In this document: piece by piece, positions 1 to 8,126 of the stretch
Position numbering within the stretch: position 1 is the stretch's first letter
Layout of the letters: each line of letters starts with the position of its first letter
NCBI RefSeq assembly: GCF_033441515.1
Contig: NZ_JAWQJT010000001.1
Coordinates: 1,922,001-1,986,000 of the forward strand
Reading direction: 5' to 3'
Length of the DNA: 64,000 bases
Source of the DNA: Amycolatopsis solani
Lineage (GTDB): Bacteria > Actinomycetota > Actinomycetes > Mycobacteriales > Pseudonocardiaceae
Position numbers and translations under genes: made by a program
Notes under the pieces: model-generated
What the model was told of the DNA's origin: nothing
The model's database searches: none
The model's input: only the letters and a program-made list of their open reading frames with translations

Positions 1-462
1 GCGTTCGGCTCGGGGATCGTGTCGCGCTTCCCGCTGAAGGAGGTCAACCTGACCGGCGATTCGGCGGCCAAGCAGCCGGGCGCACAGGCTGATCTGGGTG
101 ACGGCGTCGTGGCGGAGATCGTCGCCGTCCACCCGATCTCCCCGGACGTCGACACCCCGCAGTGGGAGCGCGAGATGAAGGACCTCTCCCGTGCGGCGGG
201 CGAGCACGGCCTGCGCATCCTGGCGGGCGACTTCAACGCGACCCTGGACCACGCGGCGTTCCGCACGGTGCTCTCCCGCGGCTACAACGACGCGGCGGAG
301 GAGCGCGGCTCGGCACTGGCCCCGACGTGGCCGTCGTCGCTGCCGGTGGTGACGATCGACCACGTCGTCGTCGACAACCGCGCGGCGGTGCTGGACTACC
401 GGGTGTTCGACGTCCCGGGCAGCGACCACCGGGCAGCGTTCGCCGAGGTCCGTTTGCCCTGA
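1..462 (+). CDS. Endonuclease/exonuclease/phosphatase family protein (3' part)
   Basis: The reading frame is open from the first base, so this is the C-terminal part (about 153 residues) of a gene that begins outside the window. It carries late motifs of the DNase I-like EEP metal-dependent phosphoesterase fold: LAGDFNAT (GDFN motif), IDHVV and the terminal SDHRA with the catalytic Asp-His pair. Substrate cannot be decided from this part; actinobacterial relatives include secreted or membrane-anchored EEP proteins. It converges on the Sir2 gene, and a perfect palindrome starts three bases after its stop. Confidence 0.85.
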   Translation, partial: AFGSGIVSRFPLKEVNLTGDSAAKQPGAQADLGDGVVAEIVAVHPISPDVDTPQWEREMKDLSRAAGEHGLRILAGDFNATLDHAAFRTVLSRGYNDAAEERGSALAPTWPSSLPVVTIDHVVVDNRAAVLDYRVFDVPGSDHRAAFAEVRLP

Positions 463-464
463 CG

Positions 465-510
465 CTCGTGAGTGTTTAGTCGGGTTAGAACCCGACTAAA
501 CACTCACGAG
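465..510. terminator. Perfect 22-bp-stem palindrome between convergent genes
   Basis: Arms 465-486 and 489-510 are exact reverse complements with a 2-base centre. The outer half contains CGTGAGTGTTTAG. It lies right after the EEP stop and overlaps the stop codon and last codons of the minus-strand Sir2 gene. It probably acts as a bidirectional terminator. A second member with the same outer arms but a different core lies at 58811-58856. Confidence 0.75.
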
Positions 511-1293
511 GGCTTGCAGGGTCTCGAGCGCGCCGGCCGCGATGGAGACGCCGCGGTGGTGGCGGATCTCGGGCTCGCGCGGGTTGACGCGGATCAGCGC
601 GCCGGTCGCCGCGCTCGCGAGTTCGCTGTAGCGGCGGACCGTCGGGACCGCCTGGCCGGCGCCCAGCTCCACCACGACGAGGTCGCGCGCGGTGCGGCGC
701 CACGCCGTCAGCTCGTCGAGCTGGGCCTGGCTGCGGTGCGGGACCCAGTCGTGGTCGCCGAACATCAGGATGTTGGGCCGGGCGAGGCCGCCGCAGCGCG
801 GGCAAGACGGCAGCGGCGGTAGCGCGCGCATGGTGTCTTCGTCCAGTGCGACTTCCGCGTCGGCGGGCCAGATGTCGGTGGTGCAGCCGGCCAGGCACTG
901 CAGGTGGTGGATCGAACCGTGCGCTTCGGCGACGTGCTCGAAGCCCGCCCGCTGGAACTGTCCGTCCACATTGGACGTGAAGACGCGGGTGCCGCCCGGT
1001 GGGTCGAGGTCGCGCAGCAGCCGGAACCCTTCGTGCGGCACGGTTTTCCGGTATAGCGAAAGCCGGTGCCCGTAGAAACCCCAGGCCAGTTCCGGGTCTT
1101 CGGCGAAGTGCCGCGGGTCGGCGAGCTCCTCGAACCGCAGCCCGAGCCGGGCGTACGGCGGGTACGCGCGCCAAAAGCCTTCGCCACCGCGGAAGTCCGG
1201 GAGGCCGGAGTCGACGCCCATGCCGGCGCCGGCGCAGATCAGGAGCGCGCCGGCGCCGTCGAGCAGCTTCGCGGCACGGGCGAGCTCACTCAC
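496..1293 (-). CDS. Sir2 family NAD-dependent protein deacetylase
   Basis: A sirtuin of 265 residues, expected to remove acyl groups from lysines using NAD. Visible motifs are the NAD-binding CAGAGMGVDSGLPDFRG near residues 19-35, SNVDGQ (family TQNVDG), the HGS catalytic histidine region, and two cysteine pairs (LQCLAGC and CPRCGG) of the structural zinc site. The start is GTG at 1293, where homology begins, overlapping the end of the upstream mhuD gene by 8 bp, so the two are probably co-transcribed and translationally coupled. The usual TQN is SN here, a mild departure in the active-site loop. Confidence 0.88.
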   Translation of the reverse strand: MSELARAAKLLDGAGALLICAGAGMGVDSGLPDFRGGEGFWRAYPPYARLGLRFEELADPRHFAEDPELAWGFYGHRLSLYRKTVPHEGFRLLRDLDPPGGTRVFTSNVDGQFQRAGFEHVAEAHGSIHHLQCLAGCTTDIWPADAEVALDEDTMRALPPLPSCPRCGGLARPNILMFGDHDWVPHRSQAQLDELTAWRRTARDLVVVELGAGQAVPTVRRYSELASAATGALIRVNPREPEIRHHRGVSIAAGALETLQALVSV

Positions 1294-1597
1294 CCGGCTG
1301 CGAACCGAGGACGACCTCGAACTCCAGGAGGTTGGCCCCGGTGGACACCGGCTTGGCCCGCTCGCCCGAGTGCGCCGCCGCGGCCGGGCCGCCCTTCGCC
1401 CAGGCCTGGTACGCCTCTTCCGTCTCCCACTTCGTGTACACGAAGTAGCGCGTCTCGCCGGAAACCGGGCGCAGCAGCTCGAACCCGAGGAACCCGGGCT
1501 GCTGGTCGACGGCGTGCATCCGCGCCGCGAACCGCTTCTCCAGCTCGGGGCCGGCACCTTCGGGAACTTCGATCGCGTTGATCTTCACGACACTCAT
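1286..1597 (-). CDS. mhuD: Heme-degrading monooxygenase, MhuD-like
   Basis: A 103-residue ABM-fold protein that closely follows the M. tuberculosis MhuD (Rv3592) sequence as I recall it. The N-terminus reads SVVKINAIEVPEGAGPELEK. The residues known to matter for heme cleavage are present: Asn7, Trp66 and His76 (His75 in MhuD, shifted by one inserted residue). MhuD enzymes open heme to release iron without producing CO. The gene is divergent from the AAA+ ATPase, and its 3' end overlaps the Sir2 start by 8 bp. In M. tuberculosis the gene is also in the mutY-radA neighbourhood, which supports orthology. Confidence 0.9.
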   Translation of the reverse strand: MSVVKINAIEVPEGAGPELEKRFAARMHAVDQQPGFLGFELLRPVSGETRYFVYTKWETEEAYQAWAKGGPAAAAHSGERAKPVSTGANLLEFEVVLGSQPGE

Positions 1598-1648
1598 GGG
1601 TGACAGCCTAGTTGGCTGCCGCCTGTGATCCGTGCCACTGTGAAACCC

Positions 1649-3034
1649 ATGGGGAGCACCGAGCGGGATCTCGCCGCCGACTTGCAGCGCATCATCCGGG
1701 CGACCGCCGACTCCGTGACCGGGAGCGCGGGCAACGAGCTGATCGACCGCGTGACCGGGCACGTCGGGCCGCTGCCGGGCGTGGTGGTCGTGACCCGCAA
1801 CTGGCCGATGTGGGAGCACGTGAACATCCAGTGCGGTGTCGACGCCTACCTCGCCGAGTTCGGCACCGACGTCGGCTGGTTCGGCATCGCGGGTGGCCAG
1901 CGCACGCACGAGGACCTGATCGGGATGCTCGTGATCGCGCGCAAGCAGGGCACGTTCGAGCTCGGCTCGGTCGACTACACGACGACGGCGACCGGCCCCG
2001 AAGACGCGACCGAGGCGGTGCAGCTCGGGCTCGTCGGCACGCGGGCGCCCGGCGGCGAGCCGGTGCTGCTCGCGATCCGCGGCGCGAACCAGCAGTGGGG
2101 GCAGATGGAGTGCCGGCTGGAGGTGCTGGCGACGTCGCGGGCGATCGCGACGGAGGTGCGTGACCGCGTCGAGCGCTCGATGGCCCGGCACGACGTGCTG
2201 CGCGGGCAGGTGCTGGCCTTCGGCGCCAGCGAGAACCGCGGCAACGACCTCCTGACGTTCTTGCCGCGGCCGACGCTGACCGGCGAGGAGGTGGTGCTCC
2301 CCGACGGCGTGCTCGACGCGATCGAGCGGCACACGGTCGGCATCGCCGAGCACGGCGAGCGGCTGCTGGCCGCCGGGCAGCACCTCAAGCGCGGCCTGCT
2401 CCTGCACGGCCCGCCCGGCACCGGCAAGACGCACACCGTCCGCTACCTGATGAGCCGCCTCCCGGACACCACGGTGATCATCCTGACCGGCACGGCGATG
2501 CGCTTCGTCGCCCGCGCGGCGGCGCTGGCCCGGCGGCTGCAGCCCAGCGTGGTCGTGGTGGAGGACGTCGACCTGATCGCCCAGGACCGCGGCATGGGCC
2601 CGGACGCGCACCCCTTGCTGTTCACCCTGCTCGACGCGATGGATGGCGTGGGCGGCGACGCCGACGTGACGTTCCTGCTCACGACGAACCGCGCGGGCGC
2701 GCTGGAGAAGGCGCTGGCCGACCGCCCGGGCCGGGTCGACCTGGCGGTGGAGATCCCGCTCCCGGACGCGGCGGGGCGGGAGGCACTGCTGCGGTTGTAC
2801 GCGCGGGGGTTGAAGCTGACGGCGGATCTCGAGCCGATCGTGGCGGCGACGGAGGGGGTGACGGCGTCCTTTGCGAAGGAATTGCTGCGGCGGGCGTCGT
2901 TGCGGTCGCTGGCTTCGCGGCCGGAGGAGGACGTGGTGGTCGGGGACGAGGAGCTGACCACGGCGTTGCGGGAGATGCAGGACGCGCGGAGTGTCCTGAC
3001 GCGGTCTTTGCTGGGCAGTTCAGCTGCGCAGTGA
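1649..3034 (+). CDS. AAA+ ATPase, Bcs1/26S-type
   Basis: About 461 residues. The N-terminal 200 residues are an uncharacterised domain; the AAA+ module follows, with Walker A GPPGTGKT at about residues 254-261, Walker B VVVVEDVD, sensor-1 TTNR and the arginine-finger segment RPGRVD. The domain order resembles actinobacterial ATPases annotated as Bcs1-like or proteasome-related, but no substrate can be inferred. The start is uncertain: ATG at 1649 is used, and an in-frame GTG lies at 1625. The final codons and stop fall inside a 27-bp sequence repeated exactly at 3924-3950. Confidence 0.82.
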   Translation: MGSTERDLAADLQRIIRATADSVTGSAGNELIDRVTGHVGPLPGVVVVTRNWPMWEHVNIQCGVDAYLAEFGTDVGWFGIAGGQRTHEDLIGMLVIARKQGTFELGSVDYTTTATGPEDATEAVQLGLVGTRAPGGEPVLLAIRGANQQWGQMECRLEVLATSRAIATEVRDRVERSMARHDVLRGQVLAFGASENRGNDLLTFLPRPTLTGEEVVLPDGVLDAIERHTVGIAEHGERLLAAGQHLKRGLLLHGPPGTGKTHTVRYLMSRLPDTTVIILTGTAMRFVARAAALARRLQPSVVVVEDVDLIAQDRGMGPDAHPLLFTLLDAMDGVGGDADVTFLLTTNRAGALEKALADRPGRVDLAVEIPLPDAAGREALLRLYARGLKLTADLEPIVAATEGVTASFAKELLRRASLRSLASRPEEDVVVGDEELTTALREMQDARSVLTRSLLGSSAAQ

Positions 3035-3043
3035 GCCCGGGAA
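3017..3043. repeat. 27-bp direct repeat, left copy
   Basis: Identical over 27 bases to 3924-3950. This copy spans the last codons and stop of the AAA+ ATPase gene. The right copy spans the stop and last codons of the M1 peptidase gene. The flanking bases differ, so the identity ends sharply at both sides. See the insertion finding. Confidence 0.9.
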
Positions 3044-3097
3044 TGCCTCCGGGAAACCACATGGCGTGTTTCGACGTTGCTGAGCGAGACTACCCGG

Positions 3098-3925
3098 ATG
3101 TCGAGCCTGGACAGCACCTGGTCACCTGCGGACAATCCCCATGCCATCGCGGTTTCGGAAGCGCAGTGGTGGTTCCGGTCGGCAATGTTGACCGGCCTCC
3201 GGATCCACGGCGAAGACGATTGCCGGGTGGGATTCAGTTCGCGTCAGATCGATGCCCGTCAGCTGGTCGTGGCGCTCTGGCAGCTTCGGCTAGCTGAGAA
3301 GTTGCAACAGCACGCGCTGCGCGAACTCGGGGTGGATCTGACCGTGATCGCCGCGCTCAGCCGGGCCCGCACGTCGTTCGACAAGGTGATGCCGGGGCTT
3401 CGGCACATGCGAGATGGAATGCTGCACTTCGACGAGTGGACACGAGGCACCGGTGCCGGGCCGCAGAGGAAGGCGGTCGTCGCGGGGACTGCTCCGCGGG
3501 AAGTTGCCGCCGAATACTCGCGTTTCGGTTATGACCCGGCCACTGACGAAGTGACGTTCGGGCCGTACACCTTCGAAGTCACCGCCGCGCTTGATGCCGC
3601 GAGAGGTCTGGCCGACGCGATATATACGGCTGCGTGCGCGGTGGACCTGCGAAACGCAGCTGCCTTGCGGACTCGAACCGCCGAGGTGCTCCGCTCCGCT
3701 GAGCTCGGAGGAGCGGCCGGGCGAGCCACACGAGTGGTGCTTGCGGCGGATACGCGGGTGTGGGTGTCGCTGGAGAATTCTGCGGAGCCGGATCGTGGGC
3801 TGGTGGCCGAGCGTGTTGTCGAGGCGCTTACCGCAGCGAATCTCAGGCTGGTCTCTTCGCGGGAACCGCAGAGTGAAGACTGGGCGGAACGGCTCGAGAA
3901 CGGCGAGGCTCTCTTCGTGGAGTAG
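3098..3925 (+). CDS. Uncharacterised protein with HEPN-like R-D-x3-H motif, on a repeat-bounded insert
   Basis: About 275 residues with no signal peptide or membrane segment. Residues 105-110 read RDGMLH, followed by FDEW. This matches the R-[NDH]-x3-H active-site pattern of HEPN-domain RNases, in a helical context, but the assignment to HEPN is only an inference. The start is ATG at 3098; an in-frame TTG lies at 3077. More codons end in A or T here than in the neighbours (for example GCGATATATACG near 3616), which suggests foreign origin. The gene fills the space between two perfect 27-bp direct repeats, between convergent genes whose ends otherwise fit together. It may be a toxin-like or defence-type cargo gene, or simply an unknown protein. 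Confidence 0.7.
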   Translation: MSSLDSTWSPADNPHAIAVSEAQWWFRSAMLTGLRIHGEDDCRVGFSSRQIDARQLVVALWQLRLAEKLQQHALRELGVDLTVIAALSRARTSFDKVMPGLRHMRDGMLHFDEWTRGTGAGPQRKAVVAGTAPREVAAEYSRFGYDPATDEVTFGPYTFEVTAALDAARGLADAIYTAACAVDLRNAAALRTRTAEVLRSAELGGAAGRATRVVLAADTRVWVSLENSAEPDRGLVAERVVEALTAANLRLVSSREPQSEDWAERLENGEALFVE

Positions 3926-3950
3926 TTCAGCTGCGCAGTGAGCCCGGGAA
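3924..3950. repeat. 27-bp direct repeat, right copy
   Basis: Exact copy of 3017-3043. It overlaps the stop of the inserted gene (TAG 3923-3925) and, on the minus strand, carries the last residues (PGSLRS) and stop of the M1 peptidase gene. Removing 3044-3950 would leave a single copy and place the ATPase and peptidase 3' ends in a short convergent overlap. Confidence 0.9.
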
Positions 3951-5333
3951 GAGGTCGGCGTCCGCGGGCAGTGTCGTGCCGTGGAACCACGCCGTGAAGA
4001 ACTCCTTCAGGTTCTTGCCGCTGATCTGCGTCGCCATCGCCTCGAAGTCCGCCCACGTCGCGTTCGCGTGGCGGTAGCGAGTGGGCCATTCGCGGAGCAG
4101 GCGGTCGAACGCCGGGTCGCCGATCTCGCGGCGCAACGCGTGCAGCGCCAGGATTCCCTTGTTGTACACGCCTTCGAACTCGTGGCCCTGGCCCATCGCG
4201 ACCAGCTTCTGCGCCCAGAAGTCCGTGCTGCCTCGGGTGATTTCGATGGCCGCGCGGTAGCGGTCGTCCAGGGTCTGGCCCTCGCGCTCGGCCCACAGCC
4301 ACTGCGCGTACGACGCGAAGCACTCGTTCAGGCAGATGTCGGACCAGTCGCGCAGCGATACCGAGTCGCCGAACCACTCGTGGGCGTTCTCGTGCACCAG
4401 GGTCGGGAGGTCGGCCCACTTCGCGTACGTCGGCCGGGTTTGCGTCTCCAGCGAGAAGTGGACGTCCTCGTTCAGGAAGATGCCGCCGGCCGCGGATTGG
4501 GGGTACGGGCCGAACTTGGCGCTCAGGAAGCCGAGCACCTCCGGGAGGCGGTCGCCGATCGCGCGGTGGCCTTCGGCGCCCGGTGCGTACGCCGAGACCA
4601 CCGGGGTGCCGTCCGGCAAAGTCGACTTGTCGATGCTGAACTTGCCGATCGCGATCGTCGTCAGGTAGCTCGCCACCGGGTTCGGCTCGGTCCACGTGCC
4701 CGGCGGGCCTTCGCGGCCGTTCGAAACCACCGTCCAGCCGGCCGGGACACGCGCGGTGAGCGTGAATGTCGCCTTGTCGCGCGGGGTTTCGTTCACGGGG
4801 TACCAGAACGCGGCCGAGTGCGGCTCGCCGACCATGAACGCGCCGCCGTCGGCCGAGTGCTGCCAGCCGTTCTCGCTGCCGCCTTCGTGCGGGGTCTTCG
4901 CCGGGTCGCCGTCGTACCGCACCCGCGTGCGGAACGTCGCACCGGCGCGGATCGGCGACGACGGCGTGATCGCCAGCTCGTGCGCCTTTTCCCGGCCGAA
5001 GCGCGCCGGCTGTCCGTCGACGTCGACGCTTCGCACGGTCAGCCCGCGCAGGTCGAGGTCGAAGCGGCTCAGGTCCTGGGTCGCCCGCGCGGTGACCGTC
5101 GTGTCGCCGTCGAGGTGACCGCTCGGCGGGTCGTAGGTCACGCCGACCTGGTAGCCGAGGGCGTCGTAGCCGCCGTTGCCGTCGTCCGGGTAGTACGGGT
5201 CGCCGGCGCCGGACGCACCCGGCGCGGGGTGCAGGGGCGGTGGCTGGGGCACGCCGGAGACGGCGTCACCGCTGCACGCCGCGGCGACGATCACCGCGGC
5301 GCAGACGGCGAGGGCAGCGAGTCGGCGGCGCAT
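3927..5333 (-). CDS. Secreted lipoprotein M1-family zinc metallopeptidase
   Basis: A 468-residue aminopeptidase-like protein. The N-terminus MRRRLAALAV... ends in the lipobox AAAC, so it should be lipid-anchored outside the membrane. The gluzincin signature is complete: HENAH at residues 314-318 with the third zinc ligand Glu337 in LNECFA, the HExxH-x18-E spacing of family M1. The exopeptidase GxMEN motif is replaced by a segment reading GGIFLNEDVHF. Length is shorter than classical PepN (about 850), typical of actinobacterial secreted M1 lipoproteins. ATG 5333 is chosen over ATG 5345 because it places the arginines at the very N-terminus. Confidence 0.88.
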   Translation of the reverse strand: MRRRLAALAVCAAVIVAAACSGDAVSGVPQPPPLHPAPGASGAGDPYYPDDGNGGYDALGYQVGVTYDPPSGHLDGDTTVTARATQDLSRFDLDLRGLTVRSVDVDGQPARFGREKAHELAITPSSPIRAGATFRTRVRYDGDPAKTPHEGGSENGWQHSADGGAFMVGEPHSAAFWYPVNETPRDKATFTLTARVPAGWTVVSNGREGPPGTWTEPNPVASYLTTIAIGKFSIDKSTLPDGTPVVSAYAPGAEGHRAIGDRLPEVLGFLSAKFGPYPQSAAGGIFLNEDVHFSLETQTRPTYAKWADLPTLVHENAHEWFGDSVSLRDWSDICLNECFASYAQWLWAEREGQTLDDRYRAAIEITRGSTDFWAQKLVAMGQGHEFEGVYNKGILALHALRREIGDPAFDRLLREWPTRYRHANATWADFEAMATQISGKNLKEFFTAWFHGTTLPADADLFPGSLRS

Positions 5334-5408
5334 GCCCACCACCATAGGTGATGGATTGCGATCACTTGGTCACGTTCCGGAGCAGGCCTTTTGTGGTTAG
5401 GTGGCCGC

Positions 5409-6155
5409 GTGCTCTGTTTCGGCGGCACCGGCGTGCCGATCGTTCTGCTCCACGGCCTGATGGGCCGCGCGCGCACCTGGTGGCGGGTCGCGGAGTGGCT
5501 CCGGCCCTACGGCGCGGTGTACGGCCTCGACGCGCGCGGCCACGGCAGCGCCCCGCGGGTCGGCCCCTGGACGACCGAGCGCTTCAGCGACGACATCGCC
5601 GAAGCGCTCCGGACCCTCGACGCGGGCCCGGCCGTGCTCATCGGGCACTCGATGGGCGGCCTGCACGCGTGGGCGACCGCCGCGCGGTACCCGGAGCTGG
5701 TGCGCGCGGTCGTGTCCGAGGACTTCGCGCCCGACCAGCGCGGCCGGACCGTCGAAACCTGGCGCGGGTACTTCGAGAGCTGGCCGGTGCCGTTCAAGTC
5801 GCTCGACCACGTCCGCGAGTTCTTCGGCGACGCGGGCGAGTACTTCGCGGACTGCGTCGAGGAGCGCGAAGACGGCTACCACCTGGTCGCCGACCTCGAA
5901 GACCTGTACGTCATCGCGGCCGAGTGGGGCCGCCGCGACTACTGGGACGTCGTCGACGCCATCCGCTGCCCGCTGCTGCTGGTCGAAGGCGAGCACACGG
6001 CGATGCCGTCCGGTCAGCAGGCCGCCGTCGCGGCGCGGGTGCCGGGCGCGAAGCACCTCGTGGTGCCGGGTTCGGCGCACCTGCCCCACGACGAAGCCCC
6101 GGAGACCTACCGCGGCGCGGTCGAGGCCTTCCTCAGCGACGTCCTGGGCCGGTGA
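5409..6155 (+). CDS. Alpha/beta hydrolase
   Basis: A 248-residue alpha/beta-hydrolase-fold enzyme. The oxyanion loop LLHGLMG, the nucleophile elbow GHSMGG and a late histidine in GSAHLPHD make up the usual catalytic set. Substrate unknown. GTG 5409 is preferred because a GGTGG sequence sits a few bases upstream; an earlier TTG at 5391 would put a rare TTA leucine codon in the protein. The gene converges on the amidase gene, and an inverted repeat fills the gap. Confidence 0.85.
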   Translation: MLCFGGTGVPIVLLHGLMGRARTWWRVAEWLRPYGAVYGLDARGHGSAPRVGPWTTERFSDDIAEALRTLDAGPAVLIGHSMGGLHAWATAARYPELVRAVVSEDFAPDQRGRTVETWRGYFESWPVPFKSLDHVREFFGDAGEYFADCVEEREDGYHLVADLEDLYVIAAEWGRRDYWDVVDAIRCPLLLVEGEHTAMPSGQQAAVAARVPGAKHLVVPGSAHLPHDEAPETYRGAVEAFLSDVLGR

Positions 6156-6159
6156 GCCA

Positions 6160-6227
6160 CGCGTGACCAGGCGGACGGCACACCGAGCGCGCCGTTGAGT
6201 CCGGTGCACCGACCGCCTGGTCACGCG
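6160..6227. terminator. 15-bp inverted repeat between convergent genes
   Basis: Arms 6160-6174 (CGCGTGACCAGGCGG) and 6213-6227 are exact reverse complements around a 38-base loop. The right arm runs into the stop and last codons of the amidase gene at 6221. It is probably a bidirectional transcription barrier, although the long loop makes it weaker than the other hairpins in the window. Confidence 0.55.
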
Positions 6228-7177
6228 CGAGACAGGTCCGCCCGCCAAGCCGCGGTCGAGCGGTCCGAGGGGACGATCAGCGGCCACACGTCGGCGCCGA
6301 GGAAGCCGGTCTCGTCGGCCGCCTTCGCCGCGGTGCACGTGTCCTTCTCCAGGCCCGCACGGGCCGCGAGCGCGGCGACGGCGTCCGTTGTGGACTTCCC
6401 GAAGACGCCGTCGGCCGGCACGTCGAAGCCGGCCGAGCGCAGGAACCGCTGCGCCAGCTGGACCTTCTTGCCGGTGGCGCCCGGCTTGAGCAGCGGCCAC
6501 TCCGCTTCGGCGCGCGCAACCGAGACGCCGAGGACGCGGCCCACCGCCGTCCGCAGCTCCGGCAGCCGGTCGTAGAGCACCTGGCCGCAGCACTCGGTCG
6601 AGTTGAAGTCGCGGTGGCCCTTGATGAACTCGGGCGTGATCGAGTACTGGTGCGCGATGTAGGCGACCAGGCCGACCAGCGAGTTCCACAGCGCCGTCGT
6701 GACGTCGACCGTGCTGTACAGGCCTTCGTTCTCGATGCCGATGCACTCGCTGTTGTGGTTGCCGACGTTGGCGCCCTGGACGTGCCGGGTGCCGCCGCGC
6801 AGGATTTCGAGGCTGCGGTGGCGTCCTTCGGTGATGTAGCCGCCGCGGCTGTTCGTGAACTGCTGGCCGGTGTCGATCCAGCCGCGCGTGTCCATGTGGA
6901 AGTTCTGGATGTCGCGCGAGATCTGGAGGGCGTGCGCCAGCGAGTAGTCGGTGTTGTTGCCCGGTTCCACCGTGTGGTGCACGACGATGTAGGTCGGCTT
7001 GTGGTTCTCCACCACGATCGTGCCGGTGGCGGGCCGGGCGCCCCACTCGGACGTCGGGTGGATCGTCGGTGTCGGCACGGCCGCCGCGGCCGTCCCCGTG
7101 GTCGTCATCCCCAGTGCGCCGGCCGCGGTCGCGGTCACCCCCGCCTTGAGCAGGGTCCGGCGGTCAACAGTGACCAT
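6221..7177 (-). CDS. Tat-exported peptidoglycan amidase with peptidoglycan-binding domain
   Basis: 318 residues. The N-terminus MVTVDRRTLLKAGVTATAAG carries a twin-arginine signal, so export should be folded via Tat. The central part (about residues 40-200) is an N-acetylmuramoyl-L-alanine amidase/PGRP domain with zinc-ligand-type histidines in IVVHHTVE and IKGHRDFNSTECCGQ. The C-terminal third (PLLKPGATGKKVQLAQRFL...DGVFGKSTTDAV) is a PG_binding_1 helical domain. It probably trims or recycles cell wall. ATG 7177 is used because the upstream in-frame start would bury the RR motif. Confidence 0.88.
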   Translation of the reverse strand: MVTVDRRTLLKAGVTATAAGALGMTTTGTAAAAVPTPTIHPTSEWGARPATGTIVVENHKPTYIVVHHTVEPGNNTDYSLAHALQISRDIQNFHMDTRGWIDTGQQFTNSRGGYITEGRHRSLEILRGGTRHVQGANVGNHNSECIGIENEGLYSTVDVTTALWNSLVGLVAYIAHQYSITPEFIKGHRDFNSTECCGQVLYDRLPELRTAVGRVLGVSVARAEAEWPLLKPGATGKKVQLAQRFLRSAGFDVPADGVFGKSTTDAVAALAARAGLEKDTCTAAKAADETGFLGADVWPLIVPSDRSTAAWRADLSRA

Positions 7178-7240
7178 GCGGAGAAAGGTAACTCCGCATC
7201 GCGCCGAAGACAACTATTGACCAACTTTGGTTGTAGTGCG

Positions 7241-8116
7241 TCAGTGTTCACCCGGCAGGGCGAAGAGACCGTCGCGGGTCTGTTCGAGGAGGCCGTCGGT
7301 CAGCAGGGAATCCAGGCAGCGGTCGCGCTGCCCGGCGTCGTGCCAGACGAGGTCCAGCTTCACCTTTTCGACCGGTCCTTCGCTGCCGCGCAGGACGTCC
7401 AGCAGCCGCCCGCGGACCTGCCGGTCGGTGCCGGCGAACTTCTGCACCGGCTTGGCCGGGCCGGCGTACTCCGGGCGTCCGGCCAGCTGCCACGCGCACT
7501 CGTCGTAGATCGGGCAGTCCGCGCACTTCGGCGAGCGCGCGGTGCAGATCAGCGCGCCGAGCTCCATGATCGCGGCGGAGAACTTCGCCGCGGGCGCGTC
7601 TTCGGCCGGCAGCAGCGCCTCGACGTCGGCCATGTCCCGGGTGTTCGACGCGGGACCGGCGTCCCCGGCCCCGTGCACCGCCCGCGCGACGACCCGCCGC
7701 ACGTTGGTGTCGACGACCGGGGCGCGCCGCCCGTAGGCGAACGCGGCGACGGCCCGCGCGGTGTAGGCACCGATGCCGGGCAGCGCGAGCAGGGTGTCCA
7801 CATCGGACGGGACGACGTCACCGTGGTCACGCGCGATCACGCCGGCGGCCTCGTGCAGCCGCAGCGCGCGGCGCGGGTAGCCGAGCTTGCCCCAGGCCCG
7901 CACGACCTCGCCCTGGGACGACGCGGCCAGCGCCGACGGCACCGGCCAGCGCGTCATCCACTCGCGCCAGATCGGCTGCACGCGGACGACGGGCGTCTGC
8001 TGCAGCATGATCTCGCTGACCAGCACGCCCCACGCCGAGCAGTCCGGCTCGCGCCACGGCAGGTCCCGGCCGTGCGCGGAAAACCAGTCGAGCAGTACGC
8101 CAGCGTCCACAGCCAC
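7241..8116 (-). CDS. mutY: A/G-specific adenine DNA glycosylase MutY
   Basis: 291 residues. MutY removes adenine mispaired with 8-oxoguanine in base excision repair. Visible features: SEIMLQQT with the catalytic glutamate, the helix-hairpin-helix LPGIGAYTA, the catalytic aspartate in VVDTNVRRV, and the 4Fe-4S cluster cysteines in CTARSPKCADCPIYDEC. The C-terminal MutT-like 8-oxoG recognition domain is short, as in other actinobacteria. Ten bases separate it from the carbonic anhydrase gene on the same strand, so they may share a transcript. Confidence 0.93.
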   Translation of the reverse strand: MAVDAGVLLDWFSAHGRDLPWREPDCSAWGVLVSEIMLQQTPVVRVQPIWREWMTRWPVPSALAASSQGEVVRAWGKLGYPRRALRLHEAAGVIARDHGDVVPSDVDTLLALPGIGAYTARAVAAFAYGRRAPVVDTNVRRVVARAVHGAGDAGPASNTRDMADVEALLPAEDAPAAKFSAAIMELGALICTARSPKCADCPIYDECAWQLAGRPEYAGPAKPVQKFAGTDRQVRGRLLDVLRGSEGPVEKVKLDLVWHDAGQRDRCLDSLLTDGLLEQTRDGLFALPGEH

Positions 8117-8126
8117 GCGGAAAAGG

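Noticed and set aside
1286..2611. Large 441-residue minus-strand frame over the AAA+ gene
   Set aside because: Only its last 103 residues (mhuD) make a protein-like sequence. The rest is an antisense shadow of the AAA+ ATPase with Arg/His-rich composition.
3077..3097. TTG start extending the inserted gene by seven residues
   Set aside because: No ribosome-binding site is seen, and the ATG at 3098 is a better choice, but this is not certain.
3017..3950. Insertion sequence or transposon
   Set aside because: No transposase or terminal inverted repeats are seen, and the flanking 27-bp repeat is longer than usual IS target duplications. The single gene has no recombinase motif.
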